From assembly GCA_030248295.1 (NCBI GenBank), contig JASANH010000850.1:434001-498000 (forward strand): DNA of 64,000 nucleotides, written 5' to 3'. The position numbers were made by a program, and so were the translations under genes. Position 1 is the stretch's first letter. Each line of letters starts with the position of its first letter. Shown here one piece after another: positions 46,471-64,000 of this stretch. Source of the DNA: Mesodorylaimus sp. YZB2_4. Its lineage: Eukaryota > Nematoda > Enoplea > Dorylaimida > Dorylaimidae. The notes under the pieces were generated by a model. That model was given only the letters and a program-made list of their open reading frames with translations, was not told the origin of the DNA and ran no database searches.

Positions 46471-46476
46471 ATTAAA
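46471..46476 (+). terminator. variant poly(A) signal of the small membrane-protein gene
   Basis: ATTAAA lies 100 bp after the stop codon of the 45963-46370 frame. Confidence 0.35.
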
Positions 46477-47052
46477 GGAGCAGAGTCACACAATCACGAA
46501 GGGGTCCAGGTGCTGGGGGAGGTCACTTGTTCCTGCCGACGACTACGATATGTAAAGATCAGAAGGAATGTGACACCAGCTGACCCATGAGCGTCGAAAT
46601 GTACAGACCAGCTAATCGAGAGTGTCATAGTCGTGTCGCGTGTCCTATCGTTGGCTGCATGCGCGGCTTGTTTCCGACAAACCTGGCGCCCCTCAAAGGC
46701 CCAGTAATATTGTGCCTGGGAATTTGATGGGCGATTCATGCACCCGATGGTCTTGCGGAAGAAGCGGGTTGAATGCGTCCTTTCACTGCCCTGCTAGTCT
46801 TCAGAGCTCATTGTCAGTGGCAGCTCTGGTCACGTTCACTTGTGCCCAGGTCTTCTCGCAAATTGAAAGAAGAAGGAAGTGAGCTCAGTCGGATGATTTA
46901 AGTACTGAATGAGGAACTTATGTGGGGCCATGTCACCCACGTATGATAGAGGCAGATCCCGCAGGCTGGTCCACACCCCAGTCAAATCACTTGGCTGGAT
47001 GCCCTGGCTATTTGGCGCGCGGCTTGCAACAGTAGCTGTAAGTACGGAGGAG

Positions 47053-47505
47053 TTGCGGTGGCTCAGTTGGTTAAGGCGTTGGTCCCGCATTGCTTGCGCC
47101 AGCAACCCTGACCGGGAGGCCGCAGTTCTGTTCCGACTGGGGACGGCAGTTTAGTAAGCCCGTTCTCAGAGTGGAAACTGGTCTTCGACGGCAGTTTAGT
47201 AAGTCCGTCGCTGGCCTTGCACACCTGGGCTCACCCGGTACCGTCATGTGGCGGACGCCGAACGAGTGGAGAATCAGGAAACTGCTCCTCGAACACCAGT
47301 CGGGAAGGCCCCTCCCTTCTCGCTCAGTATCATCATTAGAGGCTGGTACTGGCACAGGATGCCCTCGTGTGGAGGCGCTCTTAGTGGAGACGCACAGAGG
47401 GAAGTTGCCATGAGAGTTGGTCACCTCACGGCCTCGCATAGCATGACGGCTGGCCGGCTTAGGCAAAAACGGGGTAGCAGTCCTGTGGGGGGGGGGGGGG
47501 GGGGG
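47053..47505 (+). mobile_element. tRNA-derived SINE copy
   Basis: The head has an RNA polymerase III A box (TGGCTCAGTTGG at 47059-47070, followed by TTAAGGCG) and, about 55 nt on, a B-box-like GCAGTTCTGTTCC (47123-47135), the spacing of a tRNA gene. A unique body with twice-repeated CGGCAGTTTAGTAAG(C/T)CCG follows, and its right half is shared with 22170-22410. The copy ends near a 19-nt G run (47487-47505). It cannot fold as a working tRNA. Confidence 0.6.
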
Positions 47506-48370
47506 ACTGGGGCGGCACGGGGCCCAACCCACAACAATAAAAAAAAGCGGTAAGTTTGGGCCGCAGGTAACGAATCAAACGATCGTGGTCATTAGGGATC
47601 GTAGTCATCAACCAATCCAGGTAGCTGGCCAGCCAATCGTTGCTCGATCGGGCCATTCAGGCGTCGAGGCTTTGAGGCTTCCTCTCGCAAAGATTCCATG
47701 AATGCTGACTGTTTGGATATGCACACCCAATAAATTGACGCAAGATCAGCAAAAAAACAGGGCTGCAAAGGCTCGTTTGGCAGCCGATCCTCTGCGCGGA
47801 GCCAGCAGCTGGGGGCATAACCCGTCAGGATGATGTTTCAGTCACGGGCCAGGCGGAGTACTTGGTTAGCTGCTCTGGGTTTTTCGCATGGTGCAGAAGC
47901 TCTACTGGTCCCTGCAGTAATGCGGACCCAGTCAGAGCTACTCGAAGACGATGGTCGCTTCGTGGTAGTGACCCCGACTATTTGTGCTGACCTTTCTTGC
48001 CTTTGCTTTTACCATATTTTTTGTGCTGGATGTTTTATGCAGCATGTAAATGCCCTATGCAGTAGTCCGAGTCGATAAGTTTTTTACGTTGCCCAGAGAC
48101 CCTAAAATTTTGCTACCTTAAGTCAGAGAATCACTTCTTCAGAAAAAAACGAGCCCAGTCCGATAACTGAAGTAGATCTGTCACTGTTAAGATAAGATCA
48201 GATTGCAAATAAAGCTAGCGTATCATACAGTAGCTTCGCTCACTTGTTTGAAACTCCCGCTAAATGCTGTAAGTTTTAGCGAGCTTGCCCACCTGTGCCA
48301 AGAGCATGAGCAGAGGTCATTAGCATAGGGTTGTGTGTTTTTGTCAACGAATCGCATTTATTTCTGAACG

Positions 48371-49181
48371 CGGACAATTGCCCCCCCCCCAGACAATTGC
48401 ACCCCAACACTGGCCGCAGGTACACAGAGATGTCTGCTAGCGGCGGATGAGAGCGATCGCGACGACCGTGCTGTGAGTCTGCCTTCCGGTCAAGTAAGTG
48501 CTTGAGAAGCTGAATAGTTGAGGTGGCGATGTTCATTGGGCATGGCGCGTTGCAGGTTAATCTATGTAATTTTCTTAAATTTTCGGCACTAGTAGTAAAA
48601 ATCGACATTCACGTATGTTATCTAAGCGGCTTGTTGATTGCGGGCGGAGGAATATTGTAGGTGAATGCGTAAAAATTTCGCATTGAGCAGTAAAAGCGCC
48701 GTTGGCCAGTTGTTTTTATCCCTACTTCTACTTGCAGTCCCAATCTTGGGCCTAAGGGTTACCTTAGACTTAGTTTACCTTTGATATTGCGCTAAAAATG
48801 CTTTTAACTGAAAAGGCGCTGGTTGCAGAATGCTGATGCTTGTAACCTTGTGGCTTACACGAAAAGAGTCTGCGACTGATTTTAGGCTTGGGCTTAGGTG
48901 AATTTTTGGCTCGAAAATGGTTCAGGCTTAGGCTTAGCGTAAATTTCTTTGGGCGGCAGCGGCGCACCTGCGGCTTCGAAGCCTCGGTGCTATTGCCGCC
49001 GCCCCCAGAAATTATCCAAGCCTAAGCTTTTTCGACGTCAAGAATCCTCCTAAGCCTAAGACTAAAACAGTCGCAAAGGCCTTTTCGTGAAAGCCCAAGT
49101 TGCAAGCATCTGTTTCCCAGTCCATAGTTGCTAGTTGCATGTTCGCAAAATTTGAATTTCGCGCGTGGGGGCAATTGTCCG
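48371..49181. mobile_element. 811-bp inverted-repeat element, non-autonomous
   Basis: CGGACAATTGCCCCC begins at 48371, and its reverse complement (GGGGGCAATTGTCCG) ends at 49181. A second ACAATTGCACCCC word sits just inside the left end. The interior carries TTAGGC-like words and a long hairpin (48925-49025). No transposase frame is visible. Target duplication was not identified. It ends 118 bp before the katanin start codon. Confidence 0.6.
48925..49025. repeat. GC-rich hairpin with GCTTAGGC flanks
   Basis: Left arm words GCTTAGGCTTAG, AAATTTCT, GGGCGGC and GCACC are mirrored by GGTGC, GCCGCC, AGAAATT and CAAGCCTAAGC. The tip is the perfect palindrome GGCTTCGAAGCC. The arms are about 42 nt with several mismatches. 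Confidence 0.65.
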
Positions 49182-49299
49182 TAAGTCTTGATTTCATATT
49201 ATGCAGTGTATACTGTAACCTAGGTAGAATTAGAAGTGAATTTGTCTTCGCATCTGCATTATTTCCTTCCAAGGTTTTTAATCCGCAAAATCAGCAAGT

Positions 49300-53234
<3,935 letters not shown>

Positions 53235-54036
53235 TAGAGCGAGGGTGTGTGGGGGTGGGTAGCGGATGTGTGCAGTCAATTATGGTTCCGGTTGTCGGAC
53301 GGGGGGCGTGGGGTGGTTTGGCGGACCAAATGTCCTCGTAATGTGCAATGTAATTTTTGCTTATATCTTGACAATTCCCACGTTCTTTCAGTTCCTTTTT
53401 GAAAGTTCTTGCGAGGATTCTATTGTAGTTTCCATCTTGACATATGTTCGCTAAGTCTTTATGCGAGACTAACGATAAGGCCTATGTCTTTGGCTTTTAT
53501 AATTAGGTCGCGTGCTGGATGGCTTTTTCATTTTACGCTGTTCTTTGCCCTGTAAAAATGAGCCAGTAAAATGAAGGGCTTTCTTTGACGCGAGGGTCTG
53601 GTGAGGCTTTGTTTGGCTAAGAGGAGCTCGCATCCGCGTGCCATGAGGGGAAAATGAAAAAGATAATGCCGTCACTCGTGTCTTTTCCCGAACAGTGTCG
53701 ACTGCGTGGCCACGCAACCAGGAACTCTAGTATCCTTGCAACGGCATAGCTGGCATGAGGGCAGCCTGGCTCGTGGAAGTTCGTGTAATTACGCCATCTA
53801 GCGCGGGCGCGTCGATGCAGCTCAAGCTTGAGCTTTGGCTCAGAAAGGCCGCGAGGAAGAGTCGATCCACCACGGCCTAATGTCTGCACGAGGTCGGTGC
53901 AACGCCTACTTCGAGGGCGGTAATTGTGTTGGGTCTGCAGATCGGGCTCGCGGTTTCCATGACGATTTGCAACTTCAGTTGTTGGGTGCGGGGAGGCGGT
54001 CTTGCCTCTGCTGAATATTCGCATAGCTAGTACGAG

Positions 54037-54044
54037 TATAAAAG
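54037..54044 (+). promoter_or_regulatory. TATA-like box, possible distal RUNX promoter
   Basis: TATAAAAG followed by GGAAC lies about 800 bp upstream of the RUNX ATG. Support is by consensus only. Confidence 0.25.
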
Positions 54045-54787
54045 GGAACTAGATATCGGCTTACTCGCACAGCCTGGGTGGCCAGGTGGCTCGGCTTGCT
54101 TGGCCCATGTTCACGGGTGCGAGCTGGCGGACACGTCGTAGTGCACGTAGACAACACGCTCCGGAAGTGCTGCAAAAGAACTCGCGGGCCGAGGCCGATG
54201 ACGCCCATTCTGAAAGCTGCCACCGCCGACACTGCTCGCGTGATAGGCTTTAGGTGGTTGGTGCGGTGCGGTGAGCCGGTTTCTGATCTGGAGGCGTGCG
54301 GTTGGACTGCGGATGATTGGTCGTCATTCATTCAGACGACGGGGCGCAGTGCTCGACTTACTATTAGTAGGTTGGGGAGAGGGCGGGAGGCAGTCGGCTG
54401 GCGCTCTCATCTACATAAACGGCACGGCTGGGGCGGTGACACGTTTTGGCTTGTTTCTTCGGTTTGGCAGGAAGGCGGTGTCGTCAGTTGCGCGTCTTGG
54501 GCGAGTCATTTGTACGAAACATCGGCACCAGGGTGCGCGACGAGAGTTTATCTCGTTTTCCGTTTTTGATTAATCAGACGTGCTCGTTTGCGGCCTCATC
54601 GCCGGTGCGGCCAGTTCATACCTTTTAACATCACCTGTCGTTCTCATTTTGCCGATTGTGAGCCAGGCGCTTTCCGCCAGCCGCTCGTGTTACGCTCTAC
54701 CGCCAACCGCTTTCTTCGTTTTATAATTCGCCGCTGGTGAGCGCGCGTTTTGATGGTGGCAAGACGCGGTCTTCTTTGAACATTTCC

Positions 54788-54794
54788 TATAAAT
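54788..54794 (+). promoter_or_regulatory. TATA-like box of the RUNX gene
   Basis: TATAAAT lies 45 bp before the RUNX start codon, leaving room for a transcription start about 30 bp downstream and a very short 5' untranslated region. Confidence 0.45.
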
Positions 54795-54817
54795 CCCTAA
54801 GCCAGTGCTGCGTGTGA

Positions 54818-58638
<3,821 letters not shown>

Positions 58639-59080
58639 GTGGAATGGACTGGGCGGCACTTCATTTGTGGCCAATGTTCGTATTCACTTTCGCGCTCTGC
58701 AACGAGTATGTGTCCACGAGTTTATGTCGGAAGTGAGCGGTCATACTATTTTGTGCAGAGTTATGGTTTCATTATCACGTGCCTGGAAGATAACTCGCTT
58801 CGTGGGCTAGCATGGTTATTTAGACAGTGTAATAGATTATCTCGTTGCATGGTGCCTTTTTCTGTCGACATTGCGTGTTGAAAGGAGCAAAAACTGCTCG
58901 TGTGCAGTTTTAGGCTTTAATCACCTTGTCGCCTTACCTTTCACGCGATTTTGCTCTTTTGCCTTTGCTGTGACATTTCTTTTAAACACTCGGTGACCAA
59001 AACGTCCGTTCTTTTCACGTTTTGACCATGTGTAGAGTGAACGTTGTGAAATGTAGACCAAGTGTCCCTGGTGCCCACGC

Positions 59081-59093
59081 TTTATTGAATAAA
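59081..59093. terminator. overlapping poly(A) signals for two convergent genes
   Basis: TTTATTGAATAAA reads AATAAA at 59088-59093 on the plus strand (RUNX, 450 bp after its stop) and AATAAA at 59086-59081 on the minus strand (exchange-factor gene, 54 bp after its stop). The two 3' ends should therefore overlap or abut. Confidence 0.65.
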
Positions 59094-59139
59094 GTAATTT
59101 CACATCCAAAAAGATTGACAAACTGATTGGGAATACGCC

Positions 59140-62100
59140 CTAGTCCATAAAGCCATAGACTTCGGGTAAGCGAAACAACAGGTCAGCCATAACACTGCGC
59201 ACGCGGGGTAGACTCGATCGGGCTGTCATTATGATAAGGGCCGGGTACACGCACGGGAGCATGGCCTTAAACTTGTCGTTGGGTAACCGTAGAACCAATT
59301 CCATCAACGAGGCTGCCATCTCGGACCAGGCCAGCCGTGCCGCGTCACCATCCTGGGAAAACGAACAAGGGAGTTGCCTCAAAACTAGGCCTAATCGAAT
59401 TAATCAGGTGCAAGTGGGGATTTTCATGTTATTCACACGCCCACAGGATCCGCAAGACTGATTATATCATTATTATGTGAGGCTATTATATCACTAGGCT
59501 ATTATTTGAGAGAAATGTTTGTATTTTTAGACCCTTCAGCTGGACCCCCTTCACAATGAAGAGAGCACGAAACAATGCAGCTCTTACCCTCATAGTAGCT
59601 TCATCCACTTCGCGTCCGAATGTTAGCTGCTCCTCGCCAGCGTTCTCCGTCACCGTCGCTTGCTTCTGATCGAACGGGTTGGCCCGTTTCTCTTGGCGGC
59701 CACGATTCTGGGGTAGACTAGCCCTCAGTTTGACGCGTTTGTATTCTAAAAAGACTTACAAGTCAGGCAGCGATTGTAATTCTGAGCCTTTTCTGTCAAG
59801 CTAACAGGGGGCTGTATAGTGCGTAACAAGGAAGCAGTAACCTGTGCTGAGGAGAATAACAAGGCCCGTAGAGATCCTGCGCTTATCACAAATTAACAGC
59901 AGGGAAAATTGAAAAAGGTAATGCAATAAGATAATATCATTTTCATGCTTCAGGGGGCCAATTAGAACATCATATCCCAGAAGGCCTTTCGGCAAAAACA
60001 TCTGCGTTTGCCCTCTGCCCGAAAGGACAGTACCGAAGACTTACCACTCAACACGGCGTCGACAGTGTCGTTCGAGGCCAACGAGTAAACCTTTTCCTTC
60101 GGGCCACCCTCGATAGAATTCCCCTTTGCGTTCTTTCCGTCATGGTCCTCTCCTTCGATATTTTCTAGGGAACTGGCTGAACTGGCCGAGCAGCTGTCGA
60201 CACCCTTGACCAGGGCAGCATCACGCACCAAGCTGGCCTCTTCTCCCTCAGCAAACACGTCTTGGCCGCCTTGATCCCTAGCATCATATTCAGAGGCCAT
60301 CAGCATCAGTGGTCGCTTAGCCAAACTATCCGCTTCGGTCTCGCCCCGGCGTTCATCCGTCTTTTCCAACAATTCGCAACACCGGCAACACATGGTCATG
60401 TAGGCCCGGAACATGAACTGTAGATAGAACAGTGGCTCGGACGATGCCACCGTCGTTGCAGACGGCTCTGGCAGACGAACTGCTGCTCGTTTTTTGACAT
60501 CGCCGCAAATCTCGCTGACTCGTTTCGCCGTCAGCTCGCCATCGACGGCCAAAGCGGCCAGTTCGTACACAGTCAACAACTTCAGTGTCCAACTGGTGAC
60601 AGCATTTTTGTACAAGTTGGCTGGTACTGGAGAGGAGAAAATCTTCTGGATCAAAAATTTCAAACCGGGTCGACCATCGAAAGCGTACGATGCAGTCATT
60701 GAGGCGTCCAAGCAGAGGATCAGACTTTTCACGTGTTCCGAGGTCATTTTCGACAAGCAACCTAAAAAGAGCACGCATAGCAAACGAAAACACATCTTTG
60801 AAAGCCTGATATCTTCCCGTGCTCACCAGGCAGAGTCTTCGTCCGACCTAACGAGAATGTCGATCCGGTCATGATATGGCGTGTCAAAGTGCTTGACACA
60901 CCGCACAGCTTTGCCGCAGTCCCGTTCACTAACAGATATCCGATCATCTGCAGCCATAACTGATGAGTCAGCAATGAAACGATAATGTTCCGGAAGGGGA
61001 GCCTACAAAATGTAAGTGTCAGTCCAATCAGATTGCGTTTTCGCGGGTTTCATGAAAGGTCGAGGCAAGGATAGGGATGTTACAAAGATGTGAAAGCTGT
61101 CTTCGAGATATTATAAAAAGAAAGCGGAAGGACGAGAAATTAGATGTGAAGTCAATTTTATGATTACGAGTTCATATTTGAGTATTCGTCCAAGACATAG
61201 AATATCTGACTTTTTATACTGGTTGTCCATCAAAGAGAGGCTAAAGTTTCACCCTTTTTTCCAGCGGGTTAGAGGAATTGTTAGTGGACCCTACCTGCCA
61301 TCGATTTTGGCCCATCGGGGATGAGTGCCGAACAAGAGCGCGCGTTAGTCGTTAACGCGCAATGTCGGCGGTTCCCCCGTGGGATAACCATACTAACGAT
61401 AAGCTCATGCCACGTGAGGGGACCTTGAGTCGATAGCTTTCCGTCTTTTTAATCGAGCCCGGGCATAGGTCAAGCGCAGAGAGAACTTCGCCGCGTTCAC
61501 AAGCGACCGGAGTTGAAACCAAGCCAGCTCTGCCAAGCAAACTGTGCAAACCGACTTTGACCACGAGGCGACTAACCTCTGACCTTCCGGCTGCTACCAT
61601 AGCCCCCTATCACAGCAGACAAGCGCACCATGAGTTACTTGACAACGTCTTCGCCGAGTGAATACGGCGGATGCAAAACGAACACCACAGAGCGGCACGA
61701 CTGTGATAACAGATCCGGGTGGTCTTCCAGATTCTCTTCGTATTTCTGGTTGTCCAACAAGAACACCTACAAGCAGCAACTCGTTTTGGACCAGCAGGGC
61801 AAAGTGTTAGAGTACCTGTTGAGCCAAGGTTCTTAATCTAGTCGACTCGATTGGGTTCGAGTCCTTGCGCAAAGCCACTTCCACCCGACCCACGTCGCCA
61901 AAGTAACACCGTGACCCAGTGCGGAAATAGCTCATTAATAATCTCAGAGGAAAGAGAGTTACTGCTCCGATCCGCCATAAACACCTGCACAAGACATCCC
62001 ACAACTCACGCTCTAGAACGTCCTCCAAACTGGTGACCACGTGGCGTAAACTGGCGCTGAAACAGTAAGACAAGAATAGCACTGCAACACACTGGTCACT

Positions 62101-64000
62101 ATCAAAGGCTTACCATCCGAGGCGCCCAATGACTTCGGATGGTTGAGCCACGCACTCGACCAGCAAATCGAGGGTTTGTGCAAACAGTAATTTGCAACAC
62201 GGGTCATCTGCAAACATATACTTCTCAAAGTATATTTTCACTGCGATATCACACCGAGACACTCACTCGGTGCCGTCCTGATCACATCCACCACAGCATC
62301 AACCGTCAATCCGAGACACTGCTTGAAATTTCTGACCGTCGGGCTGTTCTCTCTCCAATCTGGCGTGCTGCTCGTGCATTCCGAGGTGGTCGTATTCGAC
62401 AGTTCGGATGATAACGCCTCACGACGAAGCCAGTTTTGAAGCATGGGAAGAGCCAAGTGATTCAGACAATAAGCGCAGAACGGAAGTCCTAAACAAGCAA
62501 CTGCATTGTAGCGGGGGCTGGAACACATAGTCCACGAATCCTTACCAGGAACACGCAACAACGCCACAATCACATCATGCAATACCTCGACCACCAACGG
62601 TTGCAAATGCCGAGGACACTTGGCCACACTACCAACAAGTCCTTCCACCATGCCGGCCAAAGCTTCGCACACTAATTGCTGTTCTATCGGCAGCTGAGCC
62701 CATGGACAGGCCGGCGGATCCTCTGCAAATCCAAATCACTAGATGCCCGTCTGCCATAAAAATGATGCCAGCTTACCTTCGCATCTCTGCTCCAGAAAGA
62801 AAGCATCCATACTTCCATCGAAAATGGTTTCGTCAGCTAGCATGGTAGCCAAAGTCGGCAAGATGCCCAAATCCATATTGATCAAATTCCGATCGATTAA
62901 CTGATCGAGATGAGTCCGCGACACAAACCGTCTGATAAAGTGTACGAAAACATCATTCCGGTCGCCATTAGAGTACAACGAGGCTAGTATTTCGTTGTAC
63001 TGTTTCAGGAAGGCCAACGCTGTTTGCCCAAAATCGCACTCCATCGATTTTGGTGGCAAAGTCGAACCCGCGTCGTCACCATCTTCGCCCGTCTCTTCGA
63101 AGGAGGCTACAAAAGTAAGACACCGTTGTCTACTTGGGCTGACTCAAGATCACCTGCGCTTACCTGGCTCATTCAGTAAGTGCAGAAGCGTGCTCAGGCA
63201 ATCATCAGCCGCTAAACTGAATACGACCAGATCACCAGGCGACATGAAATTAACGAATATGTCCACTGTGGCCGTATGCAAGCGTCGCGTGTGCTCCGCA
63301 TTTTCTTCGTTTTCTGAAAAGTACGCCCACGTTAATTCGCATGCCAGAAGCAGATATGCTTATTAAAGGGTGAAACCAATGGTTTCCCATCCAGCACAGA
63401 GCCGAACCCTCCCCTATAAAGGCGCATCCAGAGTGAGAGGTACGAGCCAAACTCACCCAGGCCGCTAACTGGGTCGTAAACGCCCACATTGATTCTCATA
63501 TTTGACTTCATTGTAGTCTGCGACATACCTGCGCATGACGGGTATCGGACCGCTCTCAAAGCAGCAAACAGGGCCTTCCATCCGAAGTAGATCTCTTCCT
63601 TGTGCATCGACACCAGTTCCGCAATAGCGCCCACGATCTGATCCTGTGTCTCATTGCACGACACGTCCAAACACAGAATGGTGCTGTAGGCTTGAAGCAA
63701 AGCCTCGTTGAAATAAAAGTTCTTCAGATCGAAATGGCTGCCAATCACGGCCGTAATCACATCGTGAAGACAGGACACAGCGCGGTTGGCAATCACGCTA
63801 TTATTGCAGCAGGATGCCTGAAAATAGGCGCACGCTAATGGACGGTAAATACTCCCCGCACCCGCACATCACTCACCTCCACAAAATGGGGCGCTGCGAT
63901 TCCCCAAATATGCATCAGATGCGACAGCGGCCGCCCCGACTTGGCCAATTTCATGATCAAGGTGCTCAGCCGTTGCAACAACGACCACGGAGGCAACCGA
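59140..64000 (-). CDS. ARFGEF3: C-terminal part of a large Sec7-family ARF exchange factor, ARFGEF3/BIG3-like
   Basis: Thirteen exons 5' to 3': 64000(partial)-63877, 63817-63529, 63313-63164, 63106-62777, 62722-62546, 62488-62267, 62240-62114, 62056-61816, 61766-61639, 61002-60827, 60761-60045, 59745-59588 and 59352-59140. Every phase closes, giving about 1,016 C-terminal residues. The gene continues past the right edge, so the Sec7 catalytic domain is not in the window. The repeat-rich tail fits the BIG family: HIWGIAAPHFVEASC, TQDQIVGAIAELVSMHKEEIYFGWKALFAALRAVR (compare BIG1 IRSGWKNIFAVF), FDGRPGLKFLIQKI...ANLYKNAVTSWTLKLL, and NDKFKAMLPCVYPAL near the end. GWK..FAALRAVR and RPGLKFLIQK are remembered as closer to BIG3 than to BIG1/2. 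Proteins of this family act at Golgi or granule membranes. Exon 11 includes an acidic, poorly conserved insert. Assignment to BIG3 rather than BIG1/2 is moderate. Confidence 0.72.
61003..61638. other. longest intron within the exchange-factor gene
   Basis: This 636-bp intron has an open minus-strand frame (61352-61600) with no family resemblance, and the flanking exons join in phase without it. No repeat was identified. Confidence 0.5.

Larger units (their letters stand above)
46371..49299. other. repeat-rich intergenic region before katanin
   Basis: It holds a tRNA-derived SINE (about 47053-47505) ending in a poly-G run, and an 811-bp inverted-repeat element (48371-49181) with an internal hairpin. 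No host gene is seen. Confidence 0.5.

Noticed and set aside
47053..47140. Functional tRNA gene at the A/B-box sequence
   Set aside because: The arms do not pair into a cloverleaf and the B box is degenerate, so a SINE head fits better.
54078..54569. 163-codon plus-strand frame upstream of RUNX
   Set aside because: It has no recognisable content and overlaps other equally long frames on both strands in a GC-rich stretch. No splice support was seen.
61352..61600. Minus-strand frame in the exchange-factor intron, considered as an extra exon
   Set aside because: The flanking exons already join in phase through the conserved region around LTHQLWLQMIG, and the frame has no family resemblance.

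Overview
The window is nuclear DNA of an animal. Genes are split by GT-AG introns (about 40 bp to 1.6 kb), conserved metazoan protein families can be followed exon by exon with matching reading phases, and there is no bacterial-style gene packing. The set (Glass-type zinc finger, RUNX, katanin, CDKAL1, TMEM26, an FMRFamide-receptor-like GPCR) says bilaterian. Three hints point to an ecdysozoan, perhaps a nematode or near relative: a small protein tyrosine phosphatase that looks like the nematode-expanded type, interstitial TTAGGC runs (the nematode telomere unit), and two tightly spaced same-strand genes with a splice acceptor just before the second start codon. None of these is decisive, so the phylum stays open.

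Layout from left to right. 1-2957: no gene seen. 2958-5134 (+): class A peptide-type GPCR. 5879-7881 (+): Glass/CHE-1 zinc-finger factor in seven exons, ending 60 bp from the convergent p31comet gene at 7942-8736 (-). Directly upstream of p31comet on the same strand is TTC14 (8901-14090, -), 14 exons, with an inverted-repeat element of about 1.5 kb in its second intron. 14091-16104: no gene, two foldback repeats. 16105-18691 (+): unrecognised secreted protein built from 12 small exons, convergent with CDKAL1 (18941-21877, -, 12 exons). 22694-23413: pogo/Tigger-like non-autonomous element with TA duplication. 23651-24644 (+): unrecognised multi-pass membrane protein. 28423-38133 (+): very large Ser/Pro/Gln-rich protein, predicted disordered and unrecognised. 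39240-39672: large foldback repeat. 40990-43431 (+): TMEM26 family, convergent with a protein tyrosine phosphatase (43919-45015, -). 45963-46370 (+): small single-span membrane protein with a lysine-rich tail. 46371-49299: repeat-rich, with a tRNA-derived SINE and an 811-bp inverted-repeat element. 49300-53234 (+): katanin p60. 54839-58638 (+): RUNX factor with a degenerate Groucho-binding tail. 59140-64000 (-): C-terminal thousand residues of a large Sec7-family ARF exchange factor most like ARFGEF3/BIG3, continuing past the right edge. RUNX and the exchange factor converge on overlapping poly(A) signals on the two strands.

The genes do not form one pathway. They are ordinary chromosomal neighbours covering neuronal fate (Glass), lineage control (RUNX), neuropeptide sensing (GPCR), the spindle checkpoint (p31comet), microtubule severing (katanin), tRNA modification (CDKAL1), membrane traffic (ARFGEF3-like) and phosphotyrosine signalling. 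All exon boundaries were worked out by hand from splice motifs, reading phase and remembered family sequences. No alignment or transcript data were available.
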